A DNA stretch of 64,000 bases from Abyssibacter sp036156195 (GCA_036156195.1 JAYZUZ010000011.1:471261-535260); one strand, 5' to 3'; positions 24,890 through 34,000 are shown, counted from the stretch's first letter. Numbers and translations: made by a program. Notes: a model not told the origin generated them from the letters alone.

Positions 24890-25735
24890 GTGGGGGACGT
24901 AGGCTCGCAAGCAGAGAACTCCGGTTGGCCCGGCCTTGGCCGCCGTGTGGGCACCGTGCCCGGCGCCCTGGGCCGGAGCGCCATCGCCTCACTGCTGTTT
25001 GTGGTCGATCTGGTCACCTTCATGCTCCAGGCGCTGAAGCACTGGTGGCAGCGCAACCCCATTAGTAACCGCGCAACCCGCCGCGCTGTTGTCGTGCAGA
25101 TTTTGTTCAGCGGCGTGGATGCCCTGCCGCTGCTCATGCTGATTGGCTTGGCCATGGGCGTGGCCCTGACCCCACCGCTGCTGCTCGCCGGCCAGTCCAT
25201 CGGCGAGGCCGAAGAGCTGGCGCGGCTACTCGTGGTCGGACTGGTTTTGCAGCTCGGCCCACTGCTGACAGCCGTGATTCTGATCGGTCGCAGCGGCTCG
25301 GCCATCGCCGTTGATCTGGCGCAAATGAAACTCAACCGCGAGGTTGCCGCCCTGGACCTGCTGGGCATTCGGCTCACGGACTATTTCGTGGCGCCGCGCC
25401 TGATCGGGGGTGCCATCGCCCAGCTTGCACTGGCGATTTACTTTGGCGCTGTGGCACTGATTGGCGGCAGCCTCGTCAGCGCGCTGCTACTCAGCGCCGA
25501 GCACCTGGCGCTGTTACCGGCGCTGGCCGGCGCGATCACTCCGGGCGACGGCGTGATTTTTGTCGTCAAGAACCTGATCTTCGGGCTGATCGTGGCAGGC
25601 ACCGCCTGTTTCTGCGCGCTCAAGGTCGAGGTGTCACGGACCGAGGTTCCCCAGCGCACCCAGCAGGCCATTGCCTCAAGTTACGCGCTGGTATTTGTAA
25701 TGGCCGCACTGTTCTCGCTGCTGGAGCTGCCGTGA
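24890..25735 (+). CDS. MlaE-family ABC permease of an MCE transport system
   Basis: About 281 residues from GTG 24890, with AGGGAG just upstream (GTG 24884 is an alternative). Membrane helices cover most of the length after residue 75. MlaE-family blocks are visible: AVVVQILFSGVDALPLLMLIGLAMG, GPLLTAVILIGRSGSAIAVDL and EVAALDLLGI. In the Mla system this subunit forms the inner-membrane channel for phospholipid transport between membranes. Its stop overlaps the start of the ATPase gene (GTGA), beginning a tight four-gene operon. No MlaB or MlaC gene is here. Confidence 0.9.
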   Translation: MGDVGSQAENSGWPGLGRRVGTVPGALGRSAIASLLFVVDLVTFMLQALKHWWQRNPISNRATRRAVVVQILFSGVDALPLLMLIGLAMGVALTPPLLLAGQSIGEAEELARLLVVGLVLQLGPLLTAVILIGRSGSAIAVDLAQMKLNREVAALDLLGIRLTDYFVAPRLIGGAIAQLALAIYFGAVALIGGSLVSALLLSAEHLALLPALAGAITPGDGVIFVVKNLIFGLIVAGTACFCALKVEVSRTEVPQRTQQAIASSYALVFVMAALFSLLELP

Positions 25736-26481
25736 CGTTCGCACTGCAGTGTCGAGGATTGCGCCCGGGGATTGACCCGCCGCTGGCGGCCGTTGATCTG
25801 GACGTGCCTGCTGGCAGCGTCGTGGTCATTGCGGCGCGCAGCGGCGCCTATCGGGGCCACCTGCTCCAGGCGCTGGCCGGGTTGTCGCCGGTCCGCTGTC
25901 AGATGCATGTGATCTCCGGGGTGGACCTGCTGGCACCGGATCGCCGTCGCGGCGGCCGGCGGCCCGCCGGCTCCGGTTTCATCAGCCACGCCTATCCGCT
26001 ACTCAGCAATCTCAACGCCTGCGCGAATGTGATGCTGCCGCTGATGTATCACCGCAAGCTGCCACGACGCGAGGCCATGGAGGCCGCGCATGACCTGCTC
26101 GACGCTGTCGAGTTTCAGGCCGACCGGACCGCGCTGCCCGCATTTCTGGATGCCGACGCCCGCTGGCGCGCCCTGCTGGCCCGCGCGCTGGGTAACCGCC
26201 CACCGCTGCTGTTCCTGGATGAGCCCTTTGAACTCGACAACGTGGAGCACTGGACAGCCATCGGCGCCCTGCTGCTGTCACTGGCACGGCAGTTCGGCTG
26301 CACGCTCATCATCGAGACGGCCAACCTGGCCTTCGCCCGCGAACATGCCAGCCAGACCATTTATGCCGATGCGCAGGCCAGCCTGGTGCTGTCGGCCGAA
26401 CAGGCCTTTGCGCACAGCGACACCCACACAAGCTGGACGGCGTATCTCAACCGTCTCGGCACCTACCCGAGCCCTGTATGA
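25732..26481 (+). CDS. MlaF-position ABC ATPase with degenerate Walker A and signature motifs
   Basis: 249 residues aligned by position with MlaF-type ATPases. Walker B is intact (PPLLFLDEPFE), and a Q-loop-like block NLNACANVMLPLMYHR is present. But the P-loop reads IAARSGAYRGHLLQ instead of GxSGSGKST, lacking the catalytic Lys and Thr, and no LSGGQ is seen; the region reads LPAFLDADARWRALLARAL. The D-loop and His switch are also unclear (LIIETANLAFA). So nucleotide binding or hydrolysis may be lost, or another ATPase may serve the permease. Overlaps of 4 nt on both sides fix it in the operon. Confidence 0.85.
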   Translation: MTFALQCRGLRPGIDPPLAAVDLDVPAGSVVVIAARSGAYRGHLLQALAGLSPVRCQMHVISGVDLLAPDRRRGGRRPAGSGFISHAYPLLSNLNACANVMLPLMYHRKLPRREAMEAAHDLLDAVEFQADRTALPAFLDADARWRALLARALGNRPPLLFLDEPFELDNVEHWTAIGALLLSLARQFGCTLIIETANLAFAREHASQTIYADAQASLVLSAEQAFAHSDTHTSWTAYLNRLGTYPSPV

Positions 26482-27515
26482 CGACGCCTGACCACCCTCG
26501 GCAGGACCCGACCACCGCCGCGCCCAGGCGGGTTCACTACGTCCACACGCTCGACTACAGCTGGCAGGAGCGCTTGGTCGGCCTGTTCGTCATTGCGGCG
26601 TTTCTGCTGCTGATCGCAGGCCTGGTGTTCAACGACCGCATCGGCTTTCTGCTGACAGACAGCTTTGAACTTCATGTGCTCACTGATCGCGCAGAAGGCC
26701 TGAGCACCCGGACGCGGGTGTACGCCTCGGGGGTCGAGGTGGGGCGTGTTCGAGCCATTGCGGTGGACGAGGCGGGCCGGATCGATGTGGCACTGCAGAT
26801 TCGCGCCGCCTATGGCGACCTGATCCGCGAAGACTCGGTGGCCACGGTGGGGGCGCCTTCCATGCTGGGCAGCGCCACCGTGGACATCAGCGGCGGCAGC
26901 GAAGGCGCACCACCCATCCTCCCGGGTGCGCGGCTGCGGGTGCAGCCCGGCGCCTCGCTAAACGATGCAATTAGCGAGATCGGCCCTGCGGTGCAGAATC
27001 TCGCCGACATTCTCAATCAGCTCAACGCACCGAATGCCGACGGCACACCGCAGTTGCAGCAAATGGTCGAGGATGTCGCGGGCGTTACCGCAAACCTCCG
27101 CCAGCTCAGCCAGACCCTGGTAACCGGCGACGGCAGTTTGCCCCGGTTAATCCGCGAGCCGGATGCCCTGGCGTCTCTGGAACACACCCTGGCCAACGCC
27201 CAAGCCCTGACCCGAAACCTGCAGGACCAGATGCAGAGCATTGAGCCCGTCATGCGGGATGTGGCGACGATGACAGCGCGATTACCGGCGCTGAGCGAGC
27301 GGCTGATGGCGATGGAGGCCAGCGCCAGTGAACTCATGGCCACCCTGGCCGACCAGGGTGAAGTGGTACCGGGCATGGTCCGCGACATGCAGGCGTTGCT
27401 GGACGAAGTCAGCAAGACCGTGGAAGCCGTCAACACAACCTGGCCCATCTCGCGTGGCGTCGAACGCCAGGAAGCGGCAGAACAGCCGACCCAATCGGTG
27501 CTCCCCCCGCAATGA
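26478..27515 (+). CDS. MlaD-like MCE-domain protein
   Basis: 345 residues: a cytoplasmic N-terminal tail, one membrane helix (about 33-52, LVGLFVIAAFLLLIAGLVF) and a periplasmic MCE domain (about 62-140, FELHVLTDRAEGLSTRTRVYASGVEVGRV). A long helical region with phosphate-binding-like repeats and coiled-coil character (QNLADILNQL, ANLRQLSQTL) follows. MCE proteins form hexameric rings that carry lipids across the periplasm. It overlaps both neighbouring genes by 4 nt, so all subunits are made together. Confidence 0.9.
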   Translation: MTTPDHPRQDPTTAAPRRVHYVHTLDYSWQERLVGLFVIAAFLLLIAGLVFNDRIGFLLTDSFELHVLTDRAEGLSTRTRVYASGVEVGRVRAIAVDEAGRIDVALQIRAAYGDLIREDSVATVGAPSMLGSATVDISGGSEGAPPILPGARLRVQPGASLNDAISEIGPAVQNLADILNQLNAPNADGTPQLQQMVEDVAGVTANLRQLSQTLVTGDGSLPRLIREPDALASLEHTLANAQALTRNLQDQMQSIEPVMRDVATMTARLPALSERLMAMEASASELMATLADQGEVVPGMVRDMQALLDEVSKTVEAVNTTWPISRGVERQEAAEQPTQSVLPPQ

Positions 27516-28480
27516 ATACACGGATACCCCGCCCGTTAATCCTGCTGCTGGGCAGCCTGCTACTGGCAGCCTGCGCCGGCCGGAGCCTGCCGGACGAACC
27601 TGCGCCCAGCGAGGCCCAGCGTCTGCTTGCCGCCGGTCAGCGTGCGTTGGCGAACGAGGACTTCGCCATCGCGCGAGGCCGCCTGCAGGACGCCCGCGCC
27701 CTGGCCCGCGGCCTGGATGACACCGAAACCCAGATTCGGGCGGTGATGGGCGAGCTGGAAATCGCCTTAATTCTTGAGCAGACCACCACCGCCATCCAGC
27801 GCGCTAGAACACTCGATGCCCTTGCCCGCCGAGACGCGGTGGCCGGGCTCACCCGGGCGCAAACCACCTACATGCTGGCGCGCGTCGATGCCGCACAGGG
27901 CCGGCACGCACTGGCGCGGCAGCGCATCGCGCATCTGACCCGTCGCCAGGATGCCCTGGGGGTCATGGCGCGCCTGCTGGATTGCCGTGAACAGCTGCAG
28001 CTGGGCCCGTCCGACTGTGCTGCGCGCTTACATGCGAGCGAACCGCTCATCCATGCCCGCATCCAGCGCCTGCGCGCGGCGGCGGCTGTGCAGGACGGCG
28101 AGCTAGAGCAGGCCATGCATGGGCTGGAATCTGCGCGGAGTCTGTACCAGCAACTCGGCCAGCGCGCCGGCGTGGCCGCCAGCCTGGAAACCCTGGCCGG
28201 TGTGGCCACCCGTGCCGGTGACCTGACCCGCGCCTGTGATGCCATGACCCGCGCGCTCGGCGCCAGCCTCAGCATTCGCAATGCGGCCGCCTCACGCCGC
28301 CTGGCCGATGGCCTGCTGCAACACTGCGCAGACAAGGCGGATCGCCGGGCCGTGCTGGGCGAGTTGCGCCTGGCCCTGCCCGAATCGCGGCCGCTGCGCT
28401 GGCACCGCGCGGCTGCCATGCTGGAGCGGTACGAGGCGACACTGCATGGCACCGACCCGGGCCAGGCTCAGAACCGATAG
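27512..28480 (+). CDS. TPR-like lipoprotein of the MCE operon
   Basis: 322 residues. Signal peptide with lipobox LLAACAG (Cys about residue 21), then Ala-rich helical repeats (AQRLLAAGQRALANEDFAIARGRLQDARALARG and later units) resembling TPRs. Other MCE operons often end with an auxiliary lipoprotein such as PqiC, though the fold here looks TPR-like instead. It may link the ring to the outer membrane; this is inferred from position. It overlaps the MCE gene by 4 nt and ends the operon. Confidence 0.78.
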   Translation: MNTRIPRPLILLLGSLLLAACAGRSLPDEPAPSEAQRLLAAGQRALANEDFAIARGRLQDARALARGLDDTETQIRAVMGELEIALILEQTTTAIQRARTLDALARRDAVAGLTRAQTTYMLARVDAAQGRHALARQRIAHLTRRQDALGVMARLLDCREQLQLGPSDCAARLHASEPLIHARIQRLRAAAAVQDGELEQAMHGLESARSLYQQLGQRAGVAASLETLAGVATRAGDLTRACDAMTRALGASLSIRNAAASRRLADGLLQHCADKADRRAVLGELRLALPESRPLRWHRAAAMLERYEATLHGTDPGQAQNR

Positions 28481-28650
28481 CCGAGCAGCCGCGCGCTGCC
28501 CTCCAGCTCGGGTCCAGCGGGTCGCGGCCATCGCACGTCAACAGCGGGCCCCGCCGCACCGTTCACGCTTGCCGCTGATGACTGCCTCAGGTCAGACTTG
28601 CTCGCCATGTTCCTGTCGATGCCCTTGAGCTCCCAGCAGCGGCTGCGCCG

Positions 28651-29406
28651 ATGCAGCCCGCGATGACACTCTGGCTCGTCCTGGCAGTGGGCCTGCTCAC
28701 CGCAGGCCTGATCGCGCTGGGCATCCTGCTTAAACGGCAGCAGGCCGCCATCCAGGCCTTGCAGGCCTCGGCCGACTCGCTCAGCTCGGCGCAATCCACG
28801 CAGGAAGCCATCGCCTCCGAACGCGACCGGATTTATCGCGACCTGCATGACGACATCGGCGGCCGATTGCTGACGCTGGCCCATGGCAGCAACGACCCCG
28901 AAACGGCCGCCATCGCGCGCGACGTGCTGCAAGATCTGCGCGCCGTCGTCTCCCGCACCCAGGCTGCGGAAGGCTCTCTGCTGGAGATCCTGGCCCAGAT
29001 CAGGGACGAAATGGAGCAGCGCCTGGACACCATGGGGGTGGCGCTGATCTGGCAACAAACCGCAGACATCCCCGACCCCGACCTGCCTGAGGCCGACGCC
29101 TTGCATCTGTACCGCATTGCGCGCGAAGCCATTACCAACGGCGTGCGTCACGCCGAAGCCTCCCGTATTCGTGTCCGCGTCAGCGCAGCGGCCGACCTGC
29201 TGCTCATCGACTTCACCGACGATGGTGAGGGCATGCCGCCAGACCGCGTGGGGGCCGGGCGCGGCACAGCCAGCATGCGACAGCGCGCGGAAGAGCTGCA
29301 TGGCGATATTGACTGGAACCCGGGGACCGAAGGCGGCACCAAGGTCGTCCTGCGGGTGCCCATCCCCCCATCTGAGGGGGGCGCCGGCCCGGGCATTCCC
29401 GCATGA
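28651..29406 (+). CDS. Membrane histidine kinase, NarX/DesK-like
   Basis: 251 residues. One N-terminal membrane helix (about 5-27), a short coiled-coil, the HisKA_3 dimerisation motif ERDRIYRDLHDDIGGRLL with His about residue 66, and an ATP-binding domain with REAITNGVRHAEA and DDGEGMPPDRVGAGRGTASM. No periplasmic sensing domain remains, so the input probably comes from the membrane or a partner. ATG 28651 is used; a second ATG lies four codons later. The regulator gene starts 8 nt after the stop, so the two are a pair. Confidence 0.9.
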   Translation: MQPAMTLWLVLAVGLLTAGLIALGILLKRQQAAIQALQASADSLSSAQSTQEAIASERDRIYRDLHDDIGGRLLTLAHGSNDPETAAIARDVLQDLRAVVSRTQAAEGSLLEILAQIRDEMEQRLDTMGVALIWQQTADIPDPDLPEADALHLYRIAREAITNGVRHAEASRIRVRVSAAADLLLIDFTDDGEGMPPDRVGAGRGTASMRQRAEELHGDIDWNPGTEGGTKVVLRVPIPPSEGGAGPGIPA

Positions 29407-29413
29407 TCAGCGC

Positions 29414-30085
29414 ATGAGCGAAGCCACCACCACCGCTGAAACGCCTGCGCTGCTGCGTGGCCTGGTCGTCGAAGACCTGGAGGCCTCCGCGGCCTGGCTC
29501 TGCGATGTCCTTGAGGAGGTTTTCCCCGAGATGCGTGTGGCCCAGGCCGGGTGTGTGGCCGAAGGCCGGCAGGCCATCGAGACCTGCACGCCGCAGCTGG
29601 CGCTGATCGACCTGGGCCTGCCGGATGGATCGGGCATCGAGTTGATTCGGCAACTCGCCCATGGCGGCCAGACCCCGCACATCATCGTTTCCACGATTTA
29701 CGCCGACGATCGACACCTATTCCCGGCGCTGCGTGCCGGCGCCACAGGCTATCTGCTCAAGGACCAGGCACGGGACCGTGTCACCAAATCACTGCGTGGC
29801 ATCGCTGCAGGCGAACCACCGCTGTCACCACGGGTCGCCCAGCGCCTGCTGCGCATATTTGCGCAGGAGCAAACCGAACCCGAGGTGCCGTTGTCGCCGC
29901 GTGAGCGCGAAGTCCTGACGCTGATTGCCAAAGGGTTCCGGCTGCCCGACGTGGCCGAAACCATGGGCGTGACCCGCAATACGGCGGCCGGCTACATCAA
30001 GGCCGTGTACCGCAAGCTCAACATCTCCAGCCGAGCCGAAGCCGCGCTGGAAGCCAGCCGGCTGGGTCTGGTCGGCGACCTCTAG
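29414..30085 (+). CDS. NarL/LuxR-family response regulator
   Basis: 223 residues. Receiver domain with VVEDLEAS, phosphoacceptor in LALIDLGLPDGSG and Lys in YLLKDQ. The C-terminal LuxR-type helix-turn-helix has SPREREVLTLIAKGF, VAETMGVTRNTAAGYIKAVYRKL and SSRAEAAL, a DNA-binding tail. The pair with the upstream HisKA_3 kinase forms a two-component system of unknown signal. It probably activates nearby or distant promoters; nothing in the window identifies its operator. Confidence 0.93.
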   Translation: MSEATTTAETPALLRGLVVEDLEASAAWLCDVLEEVFPEMRVAQAGCVAEGRQAIETCTPQLALIDLGLPDGSGIELIRQLAHGGQTPHIIVSTIYADDRHLFPALRAGATGYLLKDQARDRVTKSLRGIAAGEPPLSPRVAQRLLRIFAQEQTEPEVPLSPREREVLTLIAKGFRLPDVAETMGVTRNTAAGYIKAVYRKLNISSRAEAALEASRLGLVGDL

Positions 30086-30155
30086 GCCGTCCCCCACGCG
30101 CGGGCAGGCCGGCCGCGCATGTTCAAGCGTCTCGGGCTTGCGTACTCTTCGCGCC

Positions 30156-30947
30156 ATGTCGCGAATGCTGCCACTGACCCTGCTGCTTCTGCTGGCTGCC
30201 TCGGCAACCGGCGCGATTGCGCAGCCTCTGGTTCCCGAAGGGTCGGACACTCCGGTCGCCAACGAGGCCACGACCACCGTGCGCTCAGGTGCCGAGCTGG
30301 TTGATTCAGCGCAGCTTTATTTCCGTTCTCATGCTTGGCAGAACCCCGACTGGCATGACGCCTGCCTCACCCCGGATTACGTCGCCAAGCCTGCGGTGTG
30401 CGACCCGCCCACAGACCGCATTCCGATGACGCGCAACGTGCCCCCCATCATCACGGGCCTGCGCCCCGGAATCGATGCGCGGGATCTGACCAGCCAGTGG
30501 TCACTGGCCCATCACTATGACCGCGGGCGCTATCTGCCGCGTGACTATCCCGAAGCCGCCAAGTGGTACGCGGTCGCCGCCCGCGAGGGCCTAGCCGCTG
30601 CGCAGTACGAACTGGGAACAATGTACGCCGAGGGCGTTGGCGTTGAGCAGTCGGATCAGGCGGCATTTTCGCTCATGGATTCCGCCGCCGATCAGGCCTA
30701 CCCGCCAGCACTAGCCTACGAGCAGGCCATGCTCGCCGGGCGGGACCGCCGTGTACGCGCTGCCGGTGGCGTGCTGTATGACCGGCCCGAAGCGCTCACC
30801 GGCTACGGCACGCGGCACCACCTGCCCGGCGGCATGAACGTGCTGGTCTTCGACCGCCTGCCGCAGTGGTACCGCGTGTACGTCCGTCATCTTGACCGCT
30901 GGGGCTGGGTGCGCCGCGAGCATGTGGAGTTCCGGGTCGACGGCTAG
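30156..30947 (+). CDS. Secreted Sel1-repeat protein with C-terminal SH3-like region
   Basis: 263 residues from ATG 30156. The signal peptide is rich in Leu/Ala (LPLTLLLLLAASATGAIA, cleavage near IA-Q). A Sel1-like repeat sits at EAAKWYAVAAREGLAAAQYELGTMYAEGVGVEQSDQ, longer than one unit. The C-terminal region MNVLVFDRLPQWYRVYVRHLDRWGWVRREHV looks like an SH3-type periplasmic domain. Likely periplasmic scaffold; binding partner unknown. Its last 26 nt overlap the next gene's start in another frame. Confidence 0.75.
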   Translation: MSRMLPLTLLLLLAASATGAIAQPLVPEGSDTPVANEATTTVRSGAELVDSAQLYFRSHAWQNPDWHDACLTPDYVAKPAVCDPPTDRIPMTRNVPPIITGLRPGIDARDLTSQWSLAHHYDRGRYLPRDYPEAAKWYAVAAREGLAAAQYELGTMYAEGVGVEQSDQAAFSLMDSAADQAYPPALAYEQAMLAGRDRRVRAAGGVLYDRPEALTGYGTRHHLPGGMNVLVFDRLPQWYRVYVRHLDRWGWVRREHVEFRVDG

Positions 30948-31632
30948 CCGCGGGCTGCCGGTCTGGCCGCTGGCCTGGGCCTGCGGCCTCGTGCCCGCCT
31001 TGGCCGTGCTGCTCTGCACGATGCTGTCGATGGATCAGGGTCTTGTGCCGGCCTGCGTCCCCTTGATTGAGGGTTGCACCACCGTCAGCGCAACCGGTCG
31101 CCACGGCACGCCCTACTTCATCTTCAAGGCCTTGGTCATCCCCAGTGGTGTGTTGCTGATGGCCTTCTGGCTGGTGGCGGGCAGTTGGTGTCTCCAGCTG
31201 GACCGGCGACTTGCGGCGTGTGCCTTGCTCGTCGCGGGCATCGGAGGCGGGCTGTTTCTGATCGTCTACGCAACGTTTCTCGGCTCGGATGGCCCGTGGT
31301 ACGACTGGCTGCGCCGGTTTGGCGCCCGGATGTTCTTCGCGCTCACCGCGTTCGCCCAGCTGTTGCTCACGGCGGCCACCTGGCACGGCCAGGCATCGCG
31401 CCCCCGACCGCTGCGGGTCATGTTGTGGCTCTGCCTGCTGCAACTGCTAATCGGCCTTGCCAGCCTGCCCGCACCACTCCTCCTGCAAGACCCCGATGCC
31501 ATGCAGAACATCGTGGAGTGGAATTACGGCCTGGCCATGCTGCTGTTCTTCCCGGCAGCCGGCCAGTTCATGCGCCGCTGCGGGCTTCGGGTCCGATTGT
31601 CACAAGAACCCAGCGCCCGGCAAGAGGCCTAG
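30922..31632 (+). CDS. Six-helix membrane protein, FRAG1/DRAM-like
   Basis: About 236 residues from ATG 30922 (the frame opens slightly earlier). Six hydrophobic helices. The loop VPLIEGCTTVSATGRHGTPYF and the pattern of late helices resemble the FRAG1/DRAM/Sfk1 membrane family, whose bacterial roles are unknown. The assignment is based on general layout, so a different six-helix family is possible. It overlaps the preceding Sel1 gene by 26 nt and converges on the unknown minus-strand gene with no gap. Confidence 0.65.
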   Translation: MWSSGSTASRGLPVWPLAWACGLVPALAVLLCTMLSMDQGLVPACVPLIEGCTTVSATGRHGTPYFIFKALVIPSGVLLMAFWLVAGSWCLQLDRRLAACALLVAGIGGGLFLIVYATFLGSDGPWYDWLRRFGARMFFALTAFAQLLLTAATWHGQASRPRPLRVMLWLCLLQLLIGLASLPAPLLLQDPDAMQNIVEWNYGLAMLLFFPAAGQFMRRCGLRVRLSQEPSARQEA

Positions 31633-32195
31633 GGCAGGCGCCGGAAGCCGAAGCTGACCAGCATGAGCGGCACTTGGGAGGCCACTGGCGGCACGCTAAG
31701 CACCATGTCGTTGGGGGCCGCAAAACAGTCGCCGGGCCGTGTGTCTTCGGGGACCAGAAAACGGTGTTGCCCCAATGAACTGTGCTGGAACAGGAACGGA
31801 GTCTCACCGGACAGCACGTAGGTCAGCGCGGCCACGCAGCGTTCCGGCTGATAGGCGGGAATTTGCTGGCCGCGCCGCACGACCAACACGTCGGCGGTCT
31901 GCAGAGCAATGGCATCCGTGTTCATCAGCGCCCGGCAGAACTTGACCGCGCGCAGGCGAAGCAACTCGGCCTCGGGCGTGTCCCAGGCGTCGAATTCCTC
32001 GATGCGCGCGTGGCCACCGGCACGCGGTGCCGAACGGCTGCGATCTTCTTCGGCTTCCGCCAGGGCCTCGAACAAGGCCTCATGGTAGCGCGCCTGATCC
32101 AGGAAGCGGATTCGACCGATGGTCGGCGAGGCATGGACCAGGTCAATGGCCAGATTTTCCGGCCATACCGTGATTTCACCCGTGTCGATTTGCAT
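31629..32195 (-). CDS. Unknown protein, third gene of a peroxidase operon
   Basis: About 188 residues from ATG 32195; a longer frame from 32231 would overlap the upstream gene. The family is not recognised. A central acidic segment AEAEEDRSRSAPRAGG separates a helical first part from a beta-rich half with LTYVLSGETPFLFQHSS. No signal peptide or membrane helix. It starts 8 nt after the flavin-oxidase-like gene, so it is probably part of that operon. A cupin-like or oxygenase fold is possible but not supported by a metal motif. Confidence 0.65.
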   Translation of the reverse strand: MQIDTGEITVWPENLAIDLVHASPTIGRIRFLDQARYHEALFEALAEAEEDRSRSAPRAGGHARIEEFDAWDTPEAELLRLRAVKFCRALMNTDAIALQTADVLVVRRGQQIPAYQPERCVAALTYVLSGETPFLFQHSSLGQHRFLVPEDTRPGDCFAAPNDMVLSVPPVASQVPLMLVSFGFRRLP

Positions 32196-32203
32196 GGTCT
32201 GAG

Positions 32204-32746
32204 TCACGGTGTCAGGGCCTCCGGTGCCCATTGGGTGTGGCGACGAAATCGTGTGCGATGGTGCTGCTGACGTTCCAGCTGCAGCACATCAAGGCGATCG
32301 GCATGCAGGCTGAGTACGGCGAAATGCTGCCGCGCCGTTGTGTCGGAAACCGACGCGGCGCCTTGCTTCAACGGCGTACCCGGCGCTGTCGCCATTTGAT
32401 ACTCACGCCGCTGACCGGCATGTAATCCGGCCCAGGCGGCATCGACGGCATCGCCCTGCTGGTGCACCTCGGCGGGACCTGCCAAGCGCAGCTGCAGTCC
32501 GGCCCCGGCATCGTAGAACATCCACTCCGCCCGCGCTGCCTGCTTCAGTGCTGCGACCTTGTCGCTACGGCGGTCCGTGTAGGCGCACAGCACCGCCTGA
32601 TCGATGTCCACCGACCGCAGCACCACCATGCGGACCTGAGGCTGGCCATCGTGCACGGTGGCCAACGCGCCGACGCGCATCGGGTGCCCACGCTCGGTCG
32701 CCGCCCGTGCCAACTGCCGCCAGTATGCTGCGCCGGCCGGATTCAT
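32204..32746 (-). CDS. Pyridoxamine 5'-phosphate oxidase-like flavoprotein
   Basis: 180 residues of the split-barrel FMN-binding PNPOx-like family. It shows HPMRVGALATVHDGQPQVRMVVLRSVD at the FMN-binding N-terminus and YTDRRSDKVAALKQAARAEWMFYD, similar to the Alr4036/Pyridox_oxase_2 group. Most members of this group are not true PdxH enzymes; a flavin-dependent oxidase or reductase is likely. Its ATG overlaps the glutathione peroxidase stop by 4 nt, so it is part of the same message and may work in redox defence. Confidence 0.85.
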   Translation of the reverse strand: MNPAGAAYWRQLARAATERGHPMRVGALATVHDGQPQVRMVVLRSVDIDQAVLCAYTDRRSDKVAALKQAARAEWMFYDAGAGLQLRLAGPAEVHQQGDAVDAAWAGLHAGQRREYQMATAPGTPLKQGAASVSDTTARQHFAVLSLHADRLDVLQLERQQHHRTRFRRHTQWAPEALTP

Positions 32747-33324
32747 TCGGCCAGCGCTGCCTCGATCGCCGTGGTCAGTTCAGGGTCATCGGGGCGGGTG
32801 GCGCTGGGGAAATCGCGAATGACCTGGCCGTCGCGACCGATCAGGTACTTGTGGAAATTCCACTGTGGGTAGCGACCCGCCGATGCGGCCAGTGCCTGGT
32901 ACAGGGGGTCCTGCGTCCCCTCTGCGGTGGCAGTTTTCTCGAACATGGGGAACTGGACGCCGTAGGTCAGTCGGCAAAATTTGGCCACGGTTGCTTCGGT
33001 ACCCGGTTCCTGGCCGCCAAAGTCATTGGACGGAAAACCGAGGACCACCAAGCCTTCATCCCGGTGCTGGTCGTAAAGCGATTCCAGCCCTTCGTACTGA
33101 TGGGTGTAGCCGCACTTGCTGGCGGTGTTGACGACCAGCACGACCTGGTTCGCGTAGGCCTCGCAAAGCCGCACGGTCTCGTCGCCTGCCAGCCGCCGCT
33201 TGCTCACATCCAGCGGCCCGTTGCAGCTGGCTGCGGCGACAAACGCCACCAGCCAACCCATCAGGATCCAAGCTGTACTTTTTGCCATATCAACGCTCAT
33301 TCGGTTGTTCATCGGAACGGCCAT
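32743..33324 (-). CDS. Glutathione peroxidase family protein, exported
   Basis: 193 residues from the longest frame; several in-frame ATGs up to 33285 are possible, and MAKSTAWILMG would give a neat signal peptide. The hydrophobic N-terminus ends in FVAAASCNG, which could be a cleavage site or poor lipobox. Peroxidatic Cys lies in NTASKCGYTHQYEGLE, with the partners in FPSNDFGGQEPG and the late Trp in YPQWNFHKYL. This thioredoxin-fold GPx group often uses thioredoxin rather than glutathione. First of a three-gene operon; likely periplasmic protection against hydroperoxides. Confidence 0.9.
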   Translation of the reverse strand: MAVPMNNRMSVDMAKSTAWILMGWLVAFVAAASCNGPLDVSKRRLAGDETVRLCEAYANQVVLVVNTASKCGYTHQYEGLESLYDQHRDEGLVVLGFPSNDFGGQEPGTEATVAKFCRLTYGVQFPMFEKTATAEGTQDPLYQALAASAGRYPQWNFHKYLIGRDGQVIRDFPSATRPDDPELTTAIEAALAE

Positions 33325-33403
33325 CGAGTCTCTGAGGGCAGGAGCCTAGGCGTCGACTGCCTGAGGTGCGAGCCGACCCGCAGGTTGTCCAGGGTATGAA
33401 TGC

Positions 33404-34000
33404 TCAGCGCTGCGGGTAACCCCGGCCGCCAACCTCAACGTCCGTCACCACGCCCTGCTCGATCCAGACCGTACGCAGCAATTGCTCCGGCCCGAAGTTG
33501 TAAATCCACCGCTCACGCAGCACCTCGATCCGCTGGCCGGTCAAATGCGCGCCATGACCGCCAAAGTCCTCCGGTCGCACCGGACGCAGCACGCGACCGA
33601 TCTCGGTGTCATCCGGCTGACCGCATTCAACCAGCAATCGGAACTTGGACCAGCCTTCAACCATGTCGAAGCCGCTGCAGCGCCCCGGCTCGGTGACACG
33701 AAAGCCATAACCATCCTGGTCGATCTCCACCAATTGGCCGCGGCGGAAGTGCAGCACCCGGATCAGCTGACGCGGACCGAAGTTGTAGTACCAGGTTTCC
33801 TGGTCCGCCTGGAGCCCATGACCGATCACCCCCTGACCGGGCGCATCGATCAGGTCGGGTTCCCCGCAAAGCGAGCGAATCTTCAGCCGATTGTCGCCCG
33901 TATCGATGATCTGACCATCGCAGCGAAAGCCTGCATCTGCGGCCGTGGCCACGCCCAGCCACAGAACGGCGAGAATGATTGGTCGCCAGGACGGTCTCAT
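33404..34000 (-). CDS. DUF2845 periplasmic protein with two repeats
   Basis: 198 residues from ATG 34000 (a TTG eight codons upstream is less likely). The signal peptide ends near AADA-GFRC. Two DUF2845 units follow. The first has FRCDGQIIDTGDNRLKIRSLCGEPDLI and ETWYYNFGPRQLIRVLHF, and the second has EGWSKFRLLVECGQPDD and ERWIYNFGPEQLLRTVWI. Paired cysteines in each unit suggest disulfides. Function unknown. It is divergent from dsbD, whose product could help handle its cysteines. Confidence 0.82.
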   Translation of the reverse strand: MRPSWRPIILAVLWLGVATAADAGFRCDGQIIDTGDNRLKIRSLCGEPDLIDAPGQGVIGHGLQADQETWYYNFGPRQLIRVLHFRRGQLVEIDQDGYGFRVTEPGRCSGFDMVEGWSKFRLLVECGQPDDTEIGRVLRPVRPEDFGGHGAHLTGQRIEVLRERWIYNFGPEQLLRTVWIEQGVVTDVEVGGRGYPQR

